44,448 nucleotides of DNA, from positions 1-44,448 of the forward strand of contig JADHUC010000055.1 of the NCBI GenBank assembly GCA_016784735.1. The letters are read 5' to 3'. The translations under genes were made by a program, and so were the position numbers. Below the pieces are notes generated by a model, which made no database searches, was not told the DNA's origin, and saw only the letters and a program-made list of their open reading frames with translations. Of this stretch, positions 1 through 8,882 are shown one piece after another. Numbering within the stretch: the first letter of the stretch is position 1; every line of letters starts with the position of its first letter. The stretch comes from Pirellulaceae bacterium. GTDB taxonomy: Bacteria > Planctomycetota > Planctomycetia > Pirellulales > Pirellulaceae.

Positions 1-312
1 GGCCTTCAGAAAGTGCTAACGAAGGTCAATTGAGAAAGTCAGGACTCGCCAGCCGCTCGCCTCTGTGCCGGAATCCCGTACTTTTCGCCACCTATCCGGC
101 TCGCCATCGAGAATCCAACAGCATTTTGGTGCCGAGGCATTCCACTGCGAATAATCTGTCTGTCTAATCGATTCGGCAACTCCTATAAAACACGTTGGTA
201 GGTGATCCGCGGCAAGGACAGGGGAAGCGCATCTTTCGGACCTAGATGATTTCTTGGTGGTGGCCTTGACGGGGTTGATTTGGCCACCGAAAACCGATGA
301 TGGAGATTCACC
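1..312. other. Region upstream of purC with no supported gene
   Basis: I see no convincing coding region here. The minus-strand open frame that crosses it continues through purC and is its shadow. A ribosome-binding-like GGAG lies just before the purC start at its right edge. Confidence 0.5.
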
Positions 313-1419
313 ATGAGTTTGTCTCACTTGGCCATCGCCAAGACCGACGATTTGCCCATCAAACACCAGGGAAGCGTCCACGATGGCAAGGTTCGCTCCG
401 TCTACTGGCTCACGCCGGAAGACAGCCAAAAAACCATCCGAGCGCACGATTACCCCGTACCACCGGATGAACTGCTGGGCGTTATGGTGATCAGCGATCG
501 GATTTCGGCGTATGAGATCATCTGGCAAGGCGAAGAGGGGCTCATGGGGATACCCGGCAAAGGTGCATCGCTCAACGCCACGGCGGAACACTGGTTCCGC
601 GCGTTCGAAAGGGCCGGGCTTGCCGGTCATCACATCCTGGACACGCCCCATCCCCTGGCATGGATCGTACGCCAGGCCCATCCGGTCATGGTGGAAGCCA
701 TTGCCCGGCAATATATCACCGGGAGCATGTGGCGCGCCTATGCGGCGGGCGAGCGCATCCTTTGTGGTATCCCCCTGCCCGACGGCTTGGTAAACGGCGA
801 TCGGCTGCCGGAACTGCTGATCACGCCGTCGACCAAAGGTATTATGCGAGGCGTCCCCGGCGTCCCGGAAAAGGACGACGTCAACATCACTCGCCAACAA
901 ATCCTAGACAACTGGGCCGCCTTTGGCTTTGTCTCTCCCGCGGATGTTGATGTCTACGAACAGCTCCTGGCGCAGGGCTTCGAGCTGATCGCCCGGCATG
1001 CCGGACCCGCCGGACAGATCCTGGCCGATACCAAGTTCGAGTTCGGCTACGCTGCGGACCTCCAGACGCCGGGGCATCGATCGCTGATCTACATCGACGA
1101 GGTCGGCACCTTGGATTCCTCGCGGTACTGGGACATGGCGGCCTATGAAGACGGCCGGACCGTCGAAAACTCCAAGGAGATGTTCCGAAAACATCTGTGT
1201 GATTCCGTGCCCGACGAGGATGTGCTGCTGAACAAATCCCGCATGGCGGAACGGGAGGAACTGGGCAGATCCTTCAAGGTTCCTGTCGAGGCCATGATGG
1301 CCACCAGTCAACTGTATCTCGCGATCGCCGAACAGCTCACCGGCAAACCGGTCCCGAAAATAGAAAACGCCCGCCAGGAAATCCTGGACGCGCTTTCACC
1401 CTACGGGATCATCGAGTGA
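313..1419 (+). CDS. purC: Phosphoribosylaminoimidazole-succinocarboxamide synthase (SAICAR synthase)
   Basis: Cytosolic purine-biosynthesis enzyme. It joins CAIR and aspartate using ATP to make SAICAR. The 368-residue protein shows the family landmarks in order: an N-terminal HDGKVRSVY nucleotide-binding strand, VISDRISAYE, the PGKGASLN segment, RQYITGSMWRAY, DTKFEFGY and the C-terminal DEVGTLDSSRYW. It is longer than the short form of about 240 residues and belongs to the long class. The start is supported by GGAG seven bases upstream. It appears monocistronic. The next reading frame is a decayed fragment, so no purine operon is visible. Confidence 0.95.
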   Translation: MSLSHLAIAKTDDLPIKHQGSVHDGKVRSVYWLTPEDSQKTIRAHDYPVPPDELLGVMVISDRISAYEIIWQGEEGLMGIPGKGASLNATAEHWFRAFERAGLAGHHILDTPHPLAWIVRQAHPVMVEAIARQYITGSMWRAYAAGERILCGIPLPDGLVNGDRLPELLITPSTKGIMRGVPGVPEKDDVNITRQQILDNWAAFGFVSPADVDVYEQLLAQGFELIARHAGPAGQILADTKFEFGYAADLQTPGHRSLIYIDEVGTLDSSRYWDMAAYEDGRTVENSKEMFRKHLCDSVPDEDVLLNKSRMAEREELGRSFKVPVEAMMATSQLYLAIAEQLTGKPVPKIENARQEILDALSPYGIIE

Positions 1420-1511
1420 GGGTTCTGGACGGCAGGCAGCGGGAGAGACCGGACCGATGGAAAACGGTGATTAGGGCCGGCCAGACGCGCGAAGGTGAGA
1501 AGCCATCGCGA

Positions 1512-1733
1512 ATGAACGTCTGGGAGTGGTGCGAGGACTGGTATGCGAATCGTGGGTACACTCCCACGGAAACTACAGATCCGACAGGCCCCAAGGCCGG
1601 ATCACGGCGAGTGGTGCGAGGCGGATCGTGGTGCGGAACGCCCGAGGACTGCCGTTCGGCCAACCGTCTGGGTTACGCTCCGGATGGCCGCCTGTACACA
1701 ATCGGTTTCCGCGTGTGCATGAGTCGCCCATAG
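1512..1733 (+). pseudogene. C-terminal fragment of a formylglycine-generating enzyme (FGE-sulfatase) domain protein
   Basis: The frame encodes about 73 residues typical of the end of an FGE/SUMF1 domain: NVWEWCEDWY, then DPTGP, then RRVVRGGSW, then CRSANR and a terminal GFRV. Full domains run to about 250 residues. The upstream two-thirds is absent because purC ends less than 100 bases before. No good ribosome-binding site precedes it, so I call it a truncated remnant. FGE enzymes activate sulfatases by converting Cys to formylglycine. This fragment could not serve the sulfatase at 18400. Confidence 0.75.
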
Positions 1734-1820
1734 ACATCGATCGTTTGCCAACGTGCAGATTTTCGCGAAGCCAGAATCGGCGACAGCACGAGGACAGGCC
1801 CTGGAACAAGGAGCGACACG

Positions 1821-2726
1821 ATGCCACGGTCAATGAGAGTGTTGATTGCGACCGATGGTTCCGAGTACTCGCGTGCGGCAGTAGAAATGCTAATGCGGCT
1901 GCCCCTTCCGCGGACGGCGGAGGCGATCGTCTTCAGTGCGACGCCAGAACTCGCACCGATCAACGTCGAGCACGAAGGGCTGATGAAGCAATTGGACGAG
2001 GAAGCGGAGCGGATCGTTTCGAAGGAAGCGGAACAACTCGGCAAGCACGGCTGGAGCACACGAACCCTCGTGCGCGAAGGCCATGCTGCCAAAGAGATTG
2101 TCGAGGCGGCGACCGAATTTCAATCCGACCTCGTGGTGGTCGGACTCCGCGGGCTGATGGGGATGACGCAGTTCTTGTTAGGTCGCGTCGCACAGAAAGC
2201 CGTGAAGTACACCCCATGTTCGGTCTTGGTTGGGCGTGTACGAGACGAGTCCACAGGAAGTGCCTTTGTTGATGCGGACTCCACACCGGCTCGACCTTTG
2301 CGAGTCCTGCTGGCTTATGACGGCTCGAATGCCGCAAAGGCGGCAGTGGAACTATTTGCATCACTTCCTCTGCGTGACCGCGCTGATGTGACTGCGCTGA
2401 GTGTGCTGACTGTGGCCACGACTATTTGCGGCTTGGATGCTGTTGAGCGGAGGTCGGATTCTTGGCTGCTGCGCAAGAAGAAACTGCGTGCAGAGCTCGA
2501 CATGGCCGCGGCGCGACTCAGGGATGCAACGCCGGATGTAACCGCCGTTCTGCGACACGGCGGGCCGGATGCGAGCCGCCAGATCCTGGAGGCTGCTCGC
2601 GAATTCGACGTGGACCTGATTGTGGTGGGCCACAAAGGCAAGAGTGCAATCAAGCGATTCCTGCTGGGAAGCGTCGCCAATCGCGTCGTGCACCACGCCG
2701 ACCGGTCGGTTCTGGTCGTACGATAG
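1821..2726 (+). CDS. Universal stress protein with two UspA domains
   Basis: Cytosolic 301-residue protein with two tandem UspA folds. The first begins MRVLIATDGSEYS and ends with a GxxGMTQFLLGRVAQKAV stretch. The second begins LRVLLAYDGSNAA and ends with VGHKGKSAIKRFLLGSVANRV. Both carry the G-2x-G-9x-G(S/R) type nucleotide-binding loop. The second is followed by HHADRSVLVVR, the usual UspA ending. A strong AAGGAG sits eight bases before the ATG. The role is probably ATP/AMP-linked stress or energy sensing. It stands shortly before a gamma-carbonic anhydrase and the receiver cluster, and might belong to the same accessory block. Confidence 0.92.
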   Translation: MPRSMRVLIATDGSEYSRAAVEMLMRLPLPRTAEAIVFSATPELAPINVEHEGLMKQLDEEAERIVSKEAEQLGKHGWSTRTLVREGHAAKEIVEAATEFQSDLVVVGLRGLMGMTQFLLGRVAQKAVKYTPCSVLVGRVRDESTGSAFVDADSTPARPLRVLLAYDGSNAAKAAVELFASLPLRDRADVTALSVLTVATTICGLDAVERRSDSWLLRKKKLRAELDMAAARLRDATPDVTAVLRHGGPDASRQILEAAREFDVDLIVVGHKGKSAIKRFLLGSVANRVVHHADRSVLVVR

Positions 2727-2825
2727 CGATGTCTGCCACGATCTTTGGATCCCACGGTGTACATCGGCACAAACTCGGAAGCAAACACCTGGACGAATTA
2801 TCGGCAAGCGAAGTGAGGAAATCAC

Positions 2826-3083
2826 ATGCCAAGAGAGTTTTCAGTGGGCTTTGGAGATTTAGCAGTCGGCGCACATGCGCTGATTATCCTCGGCAGCATC
2901 GCGTTGGTAGGCATGGGTGCGAATTGGGTTGTCGAAGCTGCGGCCGCGCGCTGGAGTCTTACAATCCGCAATCCCCTCTTGCCACTCGGCTTTGAGGGCG
3001 TCCGAGGGTGGGAGATGCCCCTGATGTTCGACGTCAACGCGTCGGTCGATACCAGGCGTGAGGAGAACGGGCCAGAAGTGTAG
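2826..3083 (+). CDS. Small hypothetical protein with one predicted membrane helix
   Basis: An 85-residue frame with one hydrophobic helix (about residues 14-35, ALIILGSIALVGMGANWVVE). That segment resembles the first helix of calcium/sodium antiporters, but the homologous part ends there and the tail is polar. It could be a truncated antiporter gene or a chance frame. Spacing after the stress protein is about 100 bases. I do not recognise a function. Confidence 0.35.
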   Translation: MPREFSVGFGDLAVGAHALIILGSIALVGMGANWVVEAAAARWSLTIRNPLLPLGFEGVRGWEMPLMFDVNASVDTRREENGPEV

Positions 3084-3388
3084 TGTATCGCTTCTTCATA
3101 CAGTGTATCGTTGCCAAATACGGCTGCTGGGGCTTCTCGCCCCGTGAACATGCGATCTTGACGCGGGTACGCTGCGCGATTTCGTTCATGCATTATCTGA
3201 TTGCACAGTGCACGGCCGCAATACCGACTTGCCGCGATGAATGTCGAGTTGTCACACAGGATTGGCACCGATTTTGCACTTCCGATGCCTGATGGCGGTT
3301 GCAGTAGGCGCGACGAGTCTGGGCGACTCTCAACCACAAAGCGACACATTGGATGTTGGATAGGGCGAGCTGTTACGTAGGTTGTGCG
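3084..3388. other. Gap of about 300 bases without a supported gene
   Basis: A 69-residue open frame here has no recognisable motifs and no usable ribosome-binding site. A short direct repeat (GTGTATCG, near 3081 and 3101) is visible at its left edge. I see nothing else. The 5' extension of the carbonic-anhydrase frame to an ATG at 3353 lies in it. Confidence 0.4.
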
Positions 3389-3940
3389 ATGGGTCTTGAA
3401 CAGAATAGTGTCGGCGACTTCCCAGAGGTCGCCGAGACCGCATTCGTGCATGGGACGGCTACACTGATCGGCCACGTGGTTGTCCAGGAACGGGTCTTCA
3501 TCGGCCCAAATGCCGTCCTGCGCGCTGACGAGCCGAGCCCCGACGGTACCGTGAAGCCGGTCGTCATCTGCGAGGACGCCAACGTTCAGGATTGCGTGGT
3601 TGTCCACGCCCTCGCAGGTACGCGAGTGAGTATCGGGCGTGACTCGTCGGTCGCCCACTCCGTAGTTATCCACGGGCCGTGCCAGATCGGCTCAAACTGT
3701 TTTGTCGGCTTCAACAGCGTTGTGTTTAAGGCCACGCTGGGCGATGGCGTGGTCGTCATGCATCAATCGCTCGTGGAAAGTGTCACGGTACCTCCGGGGC
3801 TATATGTGCCATCCATGACGCCCGTTCGTGGCGAGGCAGACATCGGTTGTTTGACGCCTGCGAGCCCTGACATGATCGCCTTTGCCAGGGAAGTGTCTCG
3901 AACCAATGTCCTTCTCGCCCGAACGTCACTGGAGAGGTGA
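3389..3940 (+). CDS. Gamma-class carbonic anhydrase-like protein (left-handed beta-helix, CcmM-like)
   Basis: About 183 residues of hexapeptide-type left-handed beta-helix. The best match I recognise is the N-terminal domain of CcmM and archaeal Cam. In order it shows LRADE, then NVQDCVVVHAL, then SVAHSVVIHGP, then GSNCFVGFNSVVF and PPGLYVP. The three zinc-ligand histidines of the gamma class are present (one in VVVHAL, two in AHSVVIHGP), as are the Arg and Asp of the LRAD motif and the Gln of VQD. It may hydrate CO2, though many relatives are inactive or act as acyltransferases. I prefer the ATG at 3389 because homology starts just after it. An in-frame ATG at 3353 adds 12 unmatched residues. 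No carboxysome genes are nearby. Confidence 0.8.
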   Translation: MGLEQNSVGDFPEVAETAFVHGTATLIGHVVVQERVFIGPNAVLRADEPSPDGTVKPVVICEDANVQDCVVVHALAGTRVSIGRDSSVAHSVVIHGPCQIGSNCFVGFNSVVFKATLGDGVVVMHQSLVESVTVPPGLYVPSMTPVRGEADIGCLTPASPDMIAFAREVSRTNVLLARTSLER

Positions 3941-4054
3941 CGATCATACTGAGTATTCTCCCAGTCTCCGGTGTGTTGCGCGAACCCCATGCCTACTGAC
4001 GGCTGTAGCAATTGAGAAAACGAACCACAGAAAAGCTCAAGTGGGAGACGATGC

Positions 4055-4444
4055 ATGTCGGACGAACCGCGACTGTTGGTCGTAGACGATGACCCGGTCA
4101 TCTGTTTTGCCTGTCGACGGATCTTCTCGGACCGGGGGTTCGAGGTGGAAGAAAGTACGGATGCTCGCGAGGGTTTGAAACGAGCTACAGAACAAGAGTA
4201 CGCGGGTATTCTGCTCGATATCAAAATGCCGGGGATCGACGGAATCCAGTTTCTGGAGGAACTGCGGAAGTGTAAGCCGGCTCTGCCCGTGCTGATCATG
4301 ACGGGCTACCCGAGCCTTTCGACTGCGACGGCAGCCGTCGAGCTTGGCGCCTCGGGCTACATCACCAAACCGTTCACGCCAGCAAAGGTCAGGCAGGCCG
4401 TACAAGACATGCTGTCGCGGCGCGAGCAGAAAGAATGCACATAG
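4055..4444 (+). CDS. Stand-alone response regulator receiver protein
   Basis: A 129-residue single receiver domain. Acidic pocket D11/D12, phospho-acceptor D55 in LLDIKMPG, switch T83 and conserved K105 are all visible. There is no output domain, so it must act by protein contact or as a phosphate carrier or sink. The stop is immediately followed by the ATG of the histidine kinase, so the two are co-transcribed and probably form the cognate pair. A GGGAG element sits about seven bases before the start. Confidence 0.93.
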   Translation: MSDEPRLLVVDDDPVICFACRRIFSDRGFEVEESTDAREGLKRATEQEYAGILLDIKMPGIDGIQFLEELRKCKPALPVLIMTGYPSLSTATAAVELGASGYITKPFTPAKVRQAVQDMLSRREQKECT

Positions 4445-6199
4445 ATGACGCAGGCCGCCGAAAATCACGAAATCAATGCGGAACATCCGAAACGGTCTGC
4501 GCCGCCGGGAGTTCGCGCGAGAACCGCGGAGTACTTCAGCAGGCTTCGACTGCGCGTCAAGCTGGGATTCCTGGCAGTATTCTTGATTCCGCCAATCGCC
4601 CTTTTTGCCTACTTTCACTTCCAGTTCAATTCGACCTTGAAGGAAAGCGGAAAGCTGCATTTGGCCTCATTGGCCGAAAGCCAGAAGAACACGATCGATC
4701 TCTTTCTGCAGGAGAGAGTGGTCAATATTTTCAGCCTGTTCCATAGCGTCGAGTTCGACGTAAACCCGTCCCAGGACGCCATGGATCGCTATCTGCAGAC
4801 TCTCAGACAGACGAGCGATGCGTTTATCGATGTGGGTTTCTGTGATTCACAAGGCACGCAGATCGGATATGCCGGCCCCTTCACAAATCTTCTGGGCAAG
4901 GACTACGGCAGCGAAGATTGGTTTGTCGCCGTTATGGAGCAGGACGAAGACTATTACATCAGCGATATTTACCTGGGCTTCAGAAACGACCCACACTTTA
5001 CGATTGCCGTCAAACAGCGAATCGACGCAAAGCCCTATGTGATGCGGGCGACTCTTGATCCTGACAAGTTCTACATGTTTCTGCGCAGCATAGGTCGAGG
5101 AAAGGGCGTCGATTCGGCCCTGATCAACAAGGAGGGCCGCTACCAGGTTGTGGACCCGGACAGGGGCGAGTTGCTGGGCGACAGCGAGTACATGCCCCCG
5201 GAAAGCGAAGGCTATGGGGTCGAAGAAACCAGAATAAACGCCAATTCAATCCTCGCTGCCTACGTCTGGCTGGAAGAGACGCCTTGGGTCCTGGTGATCA
5301 GACAGCCACTGAGCGTTGCGTACGCGCAGATGTACCGCACTCGGAAAATCATGATTGCGACCACGGTGTTGATCATCGTCGGCGCGGCGATATCGATCTG
5401 GATAATCACCGATCGCTTGCTCAGGCGAGCACAGGCCACGGCGCGCTCGCGAGAAGAGCTTCAGTCGCAATTGGTGCATGCATCAAAGCTGGCGTCCCTC
5501 GGAGAATTGGCCGCCGGGATAGCCCACGAGATCAACAATCCCCTTGCGATCATTGCCGCTACCACCGGGGTCGTAAGGGACATGTTTGACCCGGAGTTCA
5601 ACGTACAATGGACCCCGGAAACGATCAAGGAAGAACTTGCCAATATCGATACTGCGGTCTTCAAGGCACGGGGGATTACACAGACATTGCTCAAGTTCTC
5701 GCGCAAGGACCCGCCCCGCCTGGTCCCCGTCAATGTGAACAAGATACTCGAACAAGTCGTGGCGGGGCTGAAGGAGCACGAGTTTGAGCTGTCGGATATC
5801 GAACTGGTGCGTGACTACGATCCTAACTTGCCTGACATCATGCTTGATCCCGACCAGATCGGCCAGGTTTTTCTGAACCTGATCAACAATGCCGGAGATG
5901 CCATCGAGGGATCCGGAACGATCACTCTGACCACACACCATGACGATGGTTTCGTTCGCGTTACGGTGGGCGACAACGGAGTTGGGATGACCCCGGAGAT
6001 CATGGAGAAGATTTTTTCGCCTTTCTACACAACCAAGGAGGTAGGAAAGGGGACAGGTCTCGGACTGAGTGTCAGTTCGAGCATTGTGGAGGCGATGGGA
6101 GGGAGGATCGAGGCCCAGAGCGTGCATGGCGCCGGAAGTTCGTTCACCGTGGTGTTGCCTCTTGCTGAATCGGAGCACGTCGAGAATGGATCAAGTTGA
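4445..6199 (+). CDS. Membrane sensor histidine kinase with a dCache-like extracellular domain
   Basis: A 584-residue sensor kinase. A first membrane helix lies at about residues 39-60. A periplasmic double-Cache-type sensor of about 230 residues follows, with typical features such as YISDIYLGF. The second membrane helix is at about 300-325. The dimerisation domain has the phospho-acceptor His361 in GIAHEINNP. The ATPase domain has the N-box NLINNAGDA, the G1 box VGDNGVGM, then FSPFYTTKEVGKGTGLGL. The H-box and layout resemble the NtrB/DctB group, whose periplasmic Cache domains often bind small carboxylates. The ligand is not deducible here. Its end overlaps the start of the receiver-transporter fusion by 14 bases, arguing for one operon and direct phosphotransfer to that protein. 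Confidence 0.93.
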   Translation: MTQAAENHEINAEHPKRSAPPGVRARTAEYFSRLRLRVKLGFLAVFLIPPIALFAYFHFQFNSTLKESGKLHLASLAESQKNTIDLFLQERVVNIFSLFHSVEFDVNPSQDAMDRYLQTLRQTSDAFIDVGFCDSQGTQIGYAGPFTNLLGKDYGSEDWFVAVMEQDEDYYISDIYLGFRNDPHFTIAVKQRIDAKPYVMRATLDPDKFYMFLRSIGRGKGVDSALINKEGRYQVVDPDRGELLGDSEYMPPESEGYGVEETRINANSILAAYVWLEETPWVLVIRQPLSVAYAQMYRTRKIMIATTVLIIVGAAISIWIITDRLLRRAQATARSREELQSQLVHASKLASLGELAAGIAHEINNPLAIIAATTGVVRDMFDPEFNVQWTPETIKEELANIDTAVFKARGITQTLLKFSRKDPPRLVPVNVNKILEQVVAGLKEHEFELSDIELVRDYDPNLPDIMLDPDQIGQVFLNLINNAGDAIEGSGTITLTTHHDDGFVRVTVGDNGVGMTPEIMEKIFSPFYTTKEVGKGTGLGLSVSSSIVEAMGGRIEAQSVHGAGSSFTVVLPLAESEHVENGSS

Positions 6200-8252
6200 A
6201 GCGGAAAATTCGGAAAACGCCGGACTGAAGGTACTTCTGGTCGATGACGAAGACCAATTCCGCAAGGCTCTGTCCCAGCAACTCTCGGTCAGGGGGTTCA
6301 CTGTACTGGACGTCAGCAACGGCGAAGACGCCATCAAGGTCGTGCGGCACGAGAATCCCGAAGTGGTCGTCCTCGATCAGAAGATGCCGCGCATGGACGG
6401 CGTGCAGACGCTGAAGGAGATTAAGAAGATCCGGCCCGAGGTGCAGGTGATCATGCTCACCGGTCACGGGAACACCGAAGCAGCCAGGATCTCCGGCAAG
6501 CATGACGTGTCCTACTACCTGGACAAACCCTGTGGGATCGACGAACTGATCGGTGTGATTCAGGCGGCCAGGCAGGATCGTATCCATGCTCTTGCCCGAC
6601 ACGAGATACCCGATGTCAAGCGAACCAGCCTCGTTCAATGGTTGATCGGTGCCCACCACGCGCGGCCCGGAGTGATCATTCTGGGAGCCCTCCTGTTCGC
6701 CGCCATCGCGCTGGTGCCCACGCCTGAAAAGCTAAAGGCTCTCTTGACCTCGGAGAAAACGGGACAGATCGGCGAAACCGTCGCCGGATATTCCGACTAC
6801 CGCAAAATGGAGCACGGCCAGACCGTTTCCGATTACTACTCGAAGAAGGCCGGATGGTATCAAGAAGTGAAACAGGCCGACGGAACGGCTTCCAAGGTGC
6901 CTCTTACTGCGGATCAGGTAGCTTTCCGGGCCAAGGTCATGACGGGGATCCTGGTCATGGCCGCGCTGTTCTGGGCCACCGGTGCGATCCCCATCGGCAT
7001 TACTGCCCTGTTGGTCGGTGCGATGATGTACTTCTTCGGAGTGCTTCCTCCCGACCTGGTGGCCAAGGCATATGCCAAGGACTCGGTGATCTTTATTTTC
7101 GGCGTCCTGGCCATTGCCGCGGCAATCAGCAAGACGGGGCTCGATCGCCGAATCGGAATGGTGCTCTTGGGCAGGAGTTCCTCTCTTCCCCGGTTCACCT
7201 TCATCTTCGCCCCCCTGCTTGCCATGACCGCATCCTTCCTCTCCGAGCACGCGCTGGTCGCTTTCTTGGCGCCGATTTTGATGCTGGCCTACTTGGCCAC
7301 GATCCGTTCCGCAGGATTGACCAAGGACAAGGGATTGGTAGTCATGATGCTGCTGTTACTTACCTTCAGCGCCAATCTGGGAGGTCCCGGTTCGCCTGCC
7401 GCCGGTGGTCGCAACGCGGTGATGATCGGCATCCTGGCGGACTATGGTGTGGCTCCGAGCTTTGGCCGGTGGGTGATGATGGGCTTCCCATTCGTGCCAG
7501 TGATGGCGCTTGTCATTGCCGGATACTTCTACTTTGTCTTCCGTAACAGGCTCCAGGTCAAGAAGGTTGATATCGCCACGGAGGTAAAACGAGAATCAGA
7601 AAAAATCGGCAAGATGACGGGGGACGAATACCGGGCCGCTGGTGTTCTCATACTGTTGGTTGTGTTGTGGACAACTTTGTCGAGTCGTTTTGGGATGGGC
7701 GGTCCCGCTCTACTTTGCATCGTCCTGTTGAACATCCTTGGCATCTTGCGCTGGCGTGACATCAGCCGCATCAACTGGGATGTGGTGGCTCTTTACGGCG
7801 CAGCCACTGCCATGGGGGTTGGGCTTGCCACAACAGGCGCCGCGCTCTGGCTGGCCGACAGTTTCGTGTCTGTCCTGCCCGATTCGATGAGGAGCGGCAC
7901 GGGACTGTGCATGTCCTGCAGTCTCATCACGGGGATTCTTACCAACTTCATGAGCGACGGCGCCACCGTGGCCGCGGTAGGACCGATCACTGTGCCCATG
8001 GCCACCCTCTCCGGAACATCGCCTATTACGGTGGGCTTGGCAACTGCCTTCGCCTCCTCGTTTGCCCATATGCTGGTCATCGGAACACCAAACAACGCCA
8101 TCGTCTACGCGATGGCGCGGGATCCGGAAACAGGTGAGCAATTGCTGACCATGAAGGACTTCTTTGTCCACGGATTCATGGTCCTGCTATTGAGCTTTGC
8201 GGTCCTGTGGGGCTGGGTATTCTTGGGATATTGGAAATGGATGGGAGTGTGA
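6186..8252 (+). CDS. Receiver domain fused to an SLC13/DASS-family anion transporter
   Basis: A 688-residue protein. Residues about 13-135 form a complete receiver domain (D20/D21 acidic pocket, D64 phospho-acceptor in VLDQKMPR, T92, K114). After a short linker comes a multi-helix SLC13/DASS permease from about residue 155. Landmarks include ATGAIPIGITALL, a re-entrant-type region around LGGPGSPAAGGRNA, a C-terminal counterpart TNFMSDGATVAAVGPI and the signature-like GTPNNAIVYA. A hydrophilic insert of about 60 residues follows the first helix. DASS proteins carry sulfate or di- and tricarboxylates, usually with sodium. The substrate cannot be read from the sequence. The ATG at 6186 is preferred over the frame's upstream extension because the receiver begins right after it and it overlaps the kinase gene by 14 bases. 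The fusion suggests phosphorylation-controlled transport. Confidence 0.9.
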   Translation: MDQVEAENSENAGLKVLLVDDEDQFRKALSQQLSVRGFTVLDVSNGEDAIKVVRHENPEVVVLDQKMPRMDGVQTLKEIKKIRPEVQVIMLTGHGNTEAARISGKHDVSYYLDKPCGIDELIGVIQAARQDRIHALARHEIPDVKRTSLVQWLIGAHHARPGVIILGALLFAAIALVPTPEKLKALLTSEKTGQIGETVAGYSDYRKMEHGQTVSDYYSKKAGWYQEVKQADGTASKVPLTADQVAFRAKVMTGILVMAALFWATGAIPIGITALLVGAMMYFFGVLPPDLVAKAYAKDSVIFIFGVLAIAAAISKTGLDRRIGMVLLGRSSSLPRFTFIFAPLLAMTASFLSEHALVAFLAPILMLAYLATIRSAGLTKDKGLVVMMLLLLTFSANLGGPGSPAAGGRNAVMIGILADYGVAPSFGRWVMMGFPFVPVMALVIAGYFYFVFRNRLQVKKVDIATEVKRESEKIGKMTGDEYRAAGVLILLVVLWTTLSSRFGMGGPALLCIVLLNILGILRWRDISRINWDVVALYGAATAMGVGLATTGAALWLADSFVSVLPDSMRSGTGLCMSCSLITGILTNFMSDGATVAAVGPITVPMATLSGTSPITVGLATAFASSFAHMLVIGTPNNAIVYAMARDPETGEQLLTMKDFFVHGFMVLLLSFAVLWGWVFLGYWKWMGV

Positions 8253-8370
8253 GCCTAACGTGCGGCACGTTTTCGACATGCCTGATCATGAACTGCGTCT
8301 GTTTGTTTGAACCGCCCCGAAAAGGTCGGTTCGCAAGTCATGCGGTTGCGACTCATGAAAGGAGCACGCA

Positions 8371-8865
8371 ATGCCAAAGAAGAAGATAAACCTGCTGATC
8401 GTGGACGACGAAGAGCAATTCCTGAAATCCATGACGAAGTGGCTCGAAGTCAGGGGTTTTAACGTCATTCCGGTAGACCGTGGCGAGAAGGCCATCGAAG
8501 CGGCCCGGACGCAACCGATCGACATCGCCTTGGTGGATCTGAAGATGCCGGGGATAGATGGCGAGCAGACGCTCAAATCGCTCAAAGAGGAGCATCCGTG
8601 GATGGAAGTCGTCATACTCACGGGGCACGGCTCGGTTGATTCGGCGGTCGAGTGTACGAAGATCGGCGCATGTTCCTACCTGCAAAAGCCATGCGAATTG
8701 GATCGACTCCTTTCCGTGCTCACCGATGCTTACAAGAAGAAGGTGATGAACAAGATGAACATCAAAGAGCACAGAATGGATGAACTGCTCGAAGTGAGTC
8801 AATACGGCTCGCCCACGGCCATCCTGGAGAAGATCAGGGAATTAGACCAGGAAGAACAGGCATGA
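8371..8865 (+). CDS. Stand-alone response regulator receiver protein
   Basis: 164 residues. The receiver domain covers about 1-125, with D12/D13 and phospho-acceptor D56 in LVDLKMPG, the LTGHGSVDSA switch strand and the QKPC lysine. A charged alpha-helical tail of about 40 residues has no recognised output domain. AAGGAG lies before the ATG. It follows the receiver-transporter fusion by about 120 bases and resembles that protein's receiver most closely by eye (GHGxxxxA, KPC). It probably works in the same phosphorelay as a decoy, sink or adaptor. Confidence 0.9.
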   Translation: MPKKKINLLIVDDEEQFLKSMTKWLEVRGFNVIPVDRGEKAIEAARTQPIDIALVDLKMPGIDGEQTLKSLKEEHPWMEVVILTGHGSVDSAVECTKIGACSYLQKPCELDRLLSVLTDAYKKKVMNKMNIKEHRMDELLEVSQYGSPTAILEKIRELDQEEQA

Positions 8866-8882
8866 TGAAGGAGGTTGAGAGT

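Noticed and set aside
16..900. 294-residue minus-strand open frame
   Set aside because: It lies opposite purC, has no motifs and reads as the complement of conserved purC codons.
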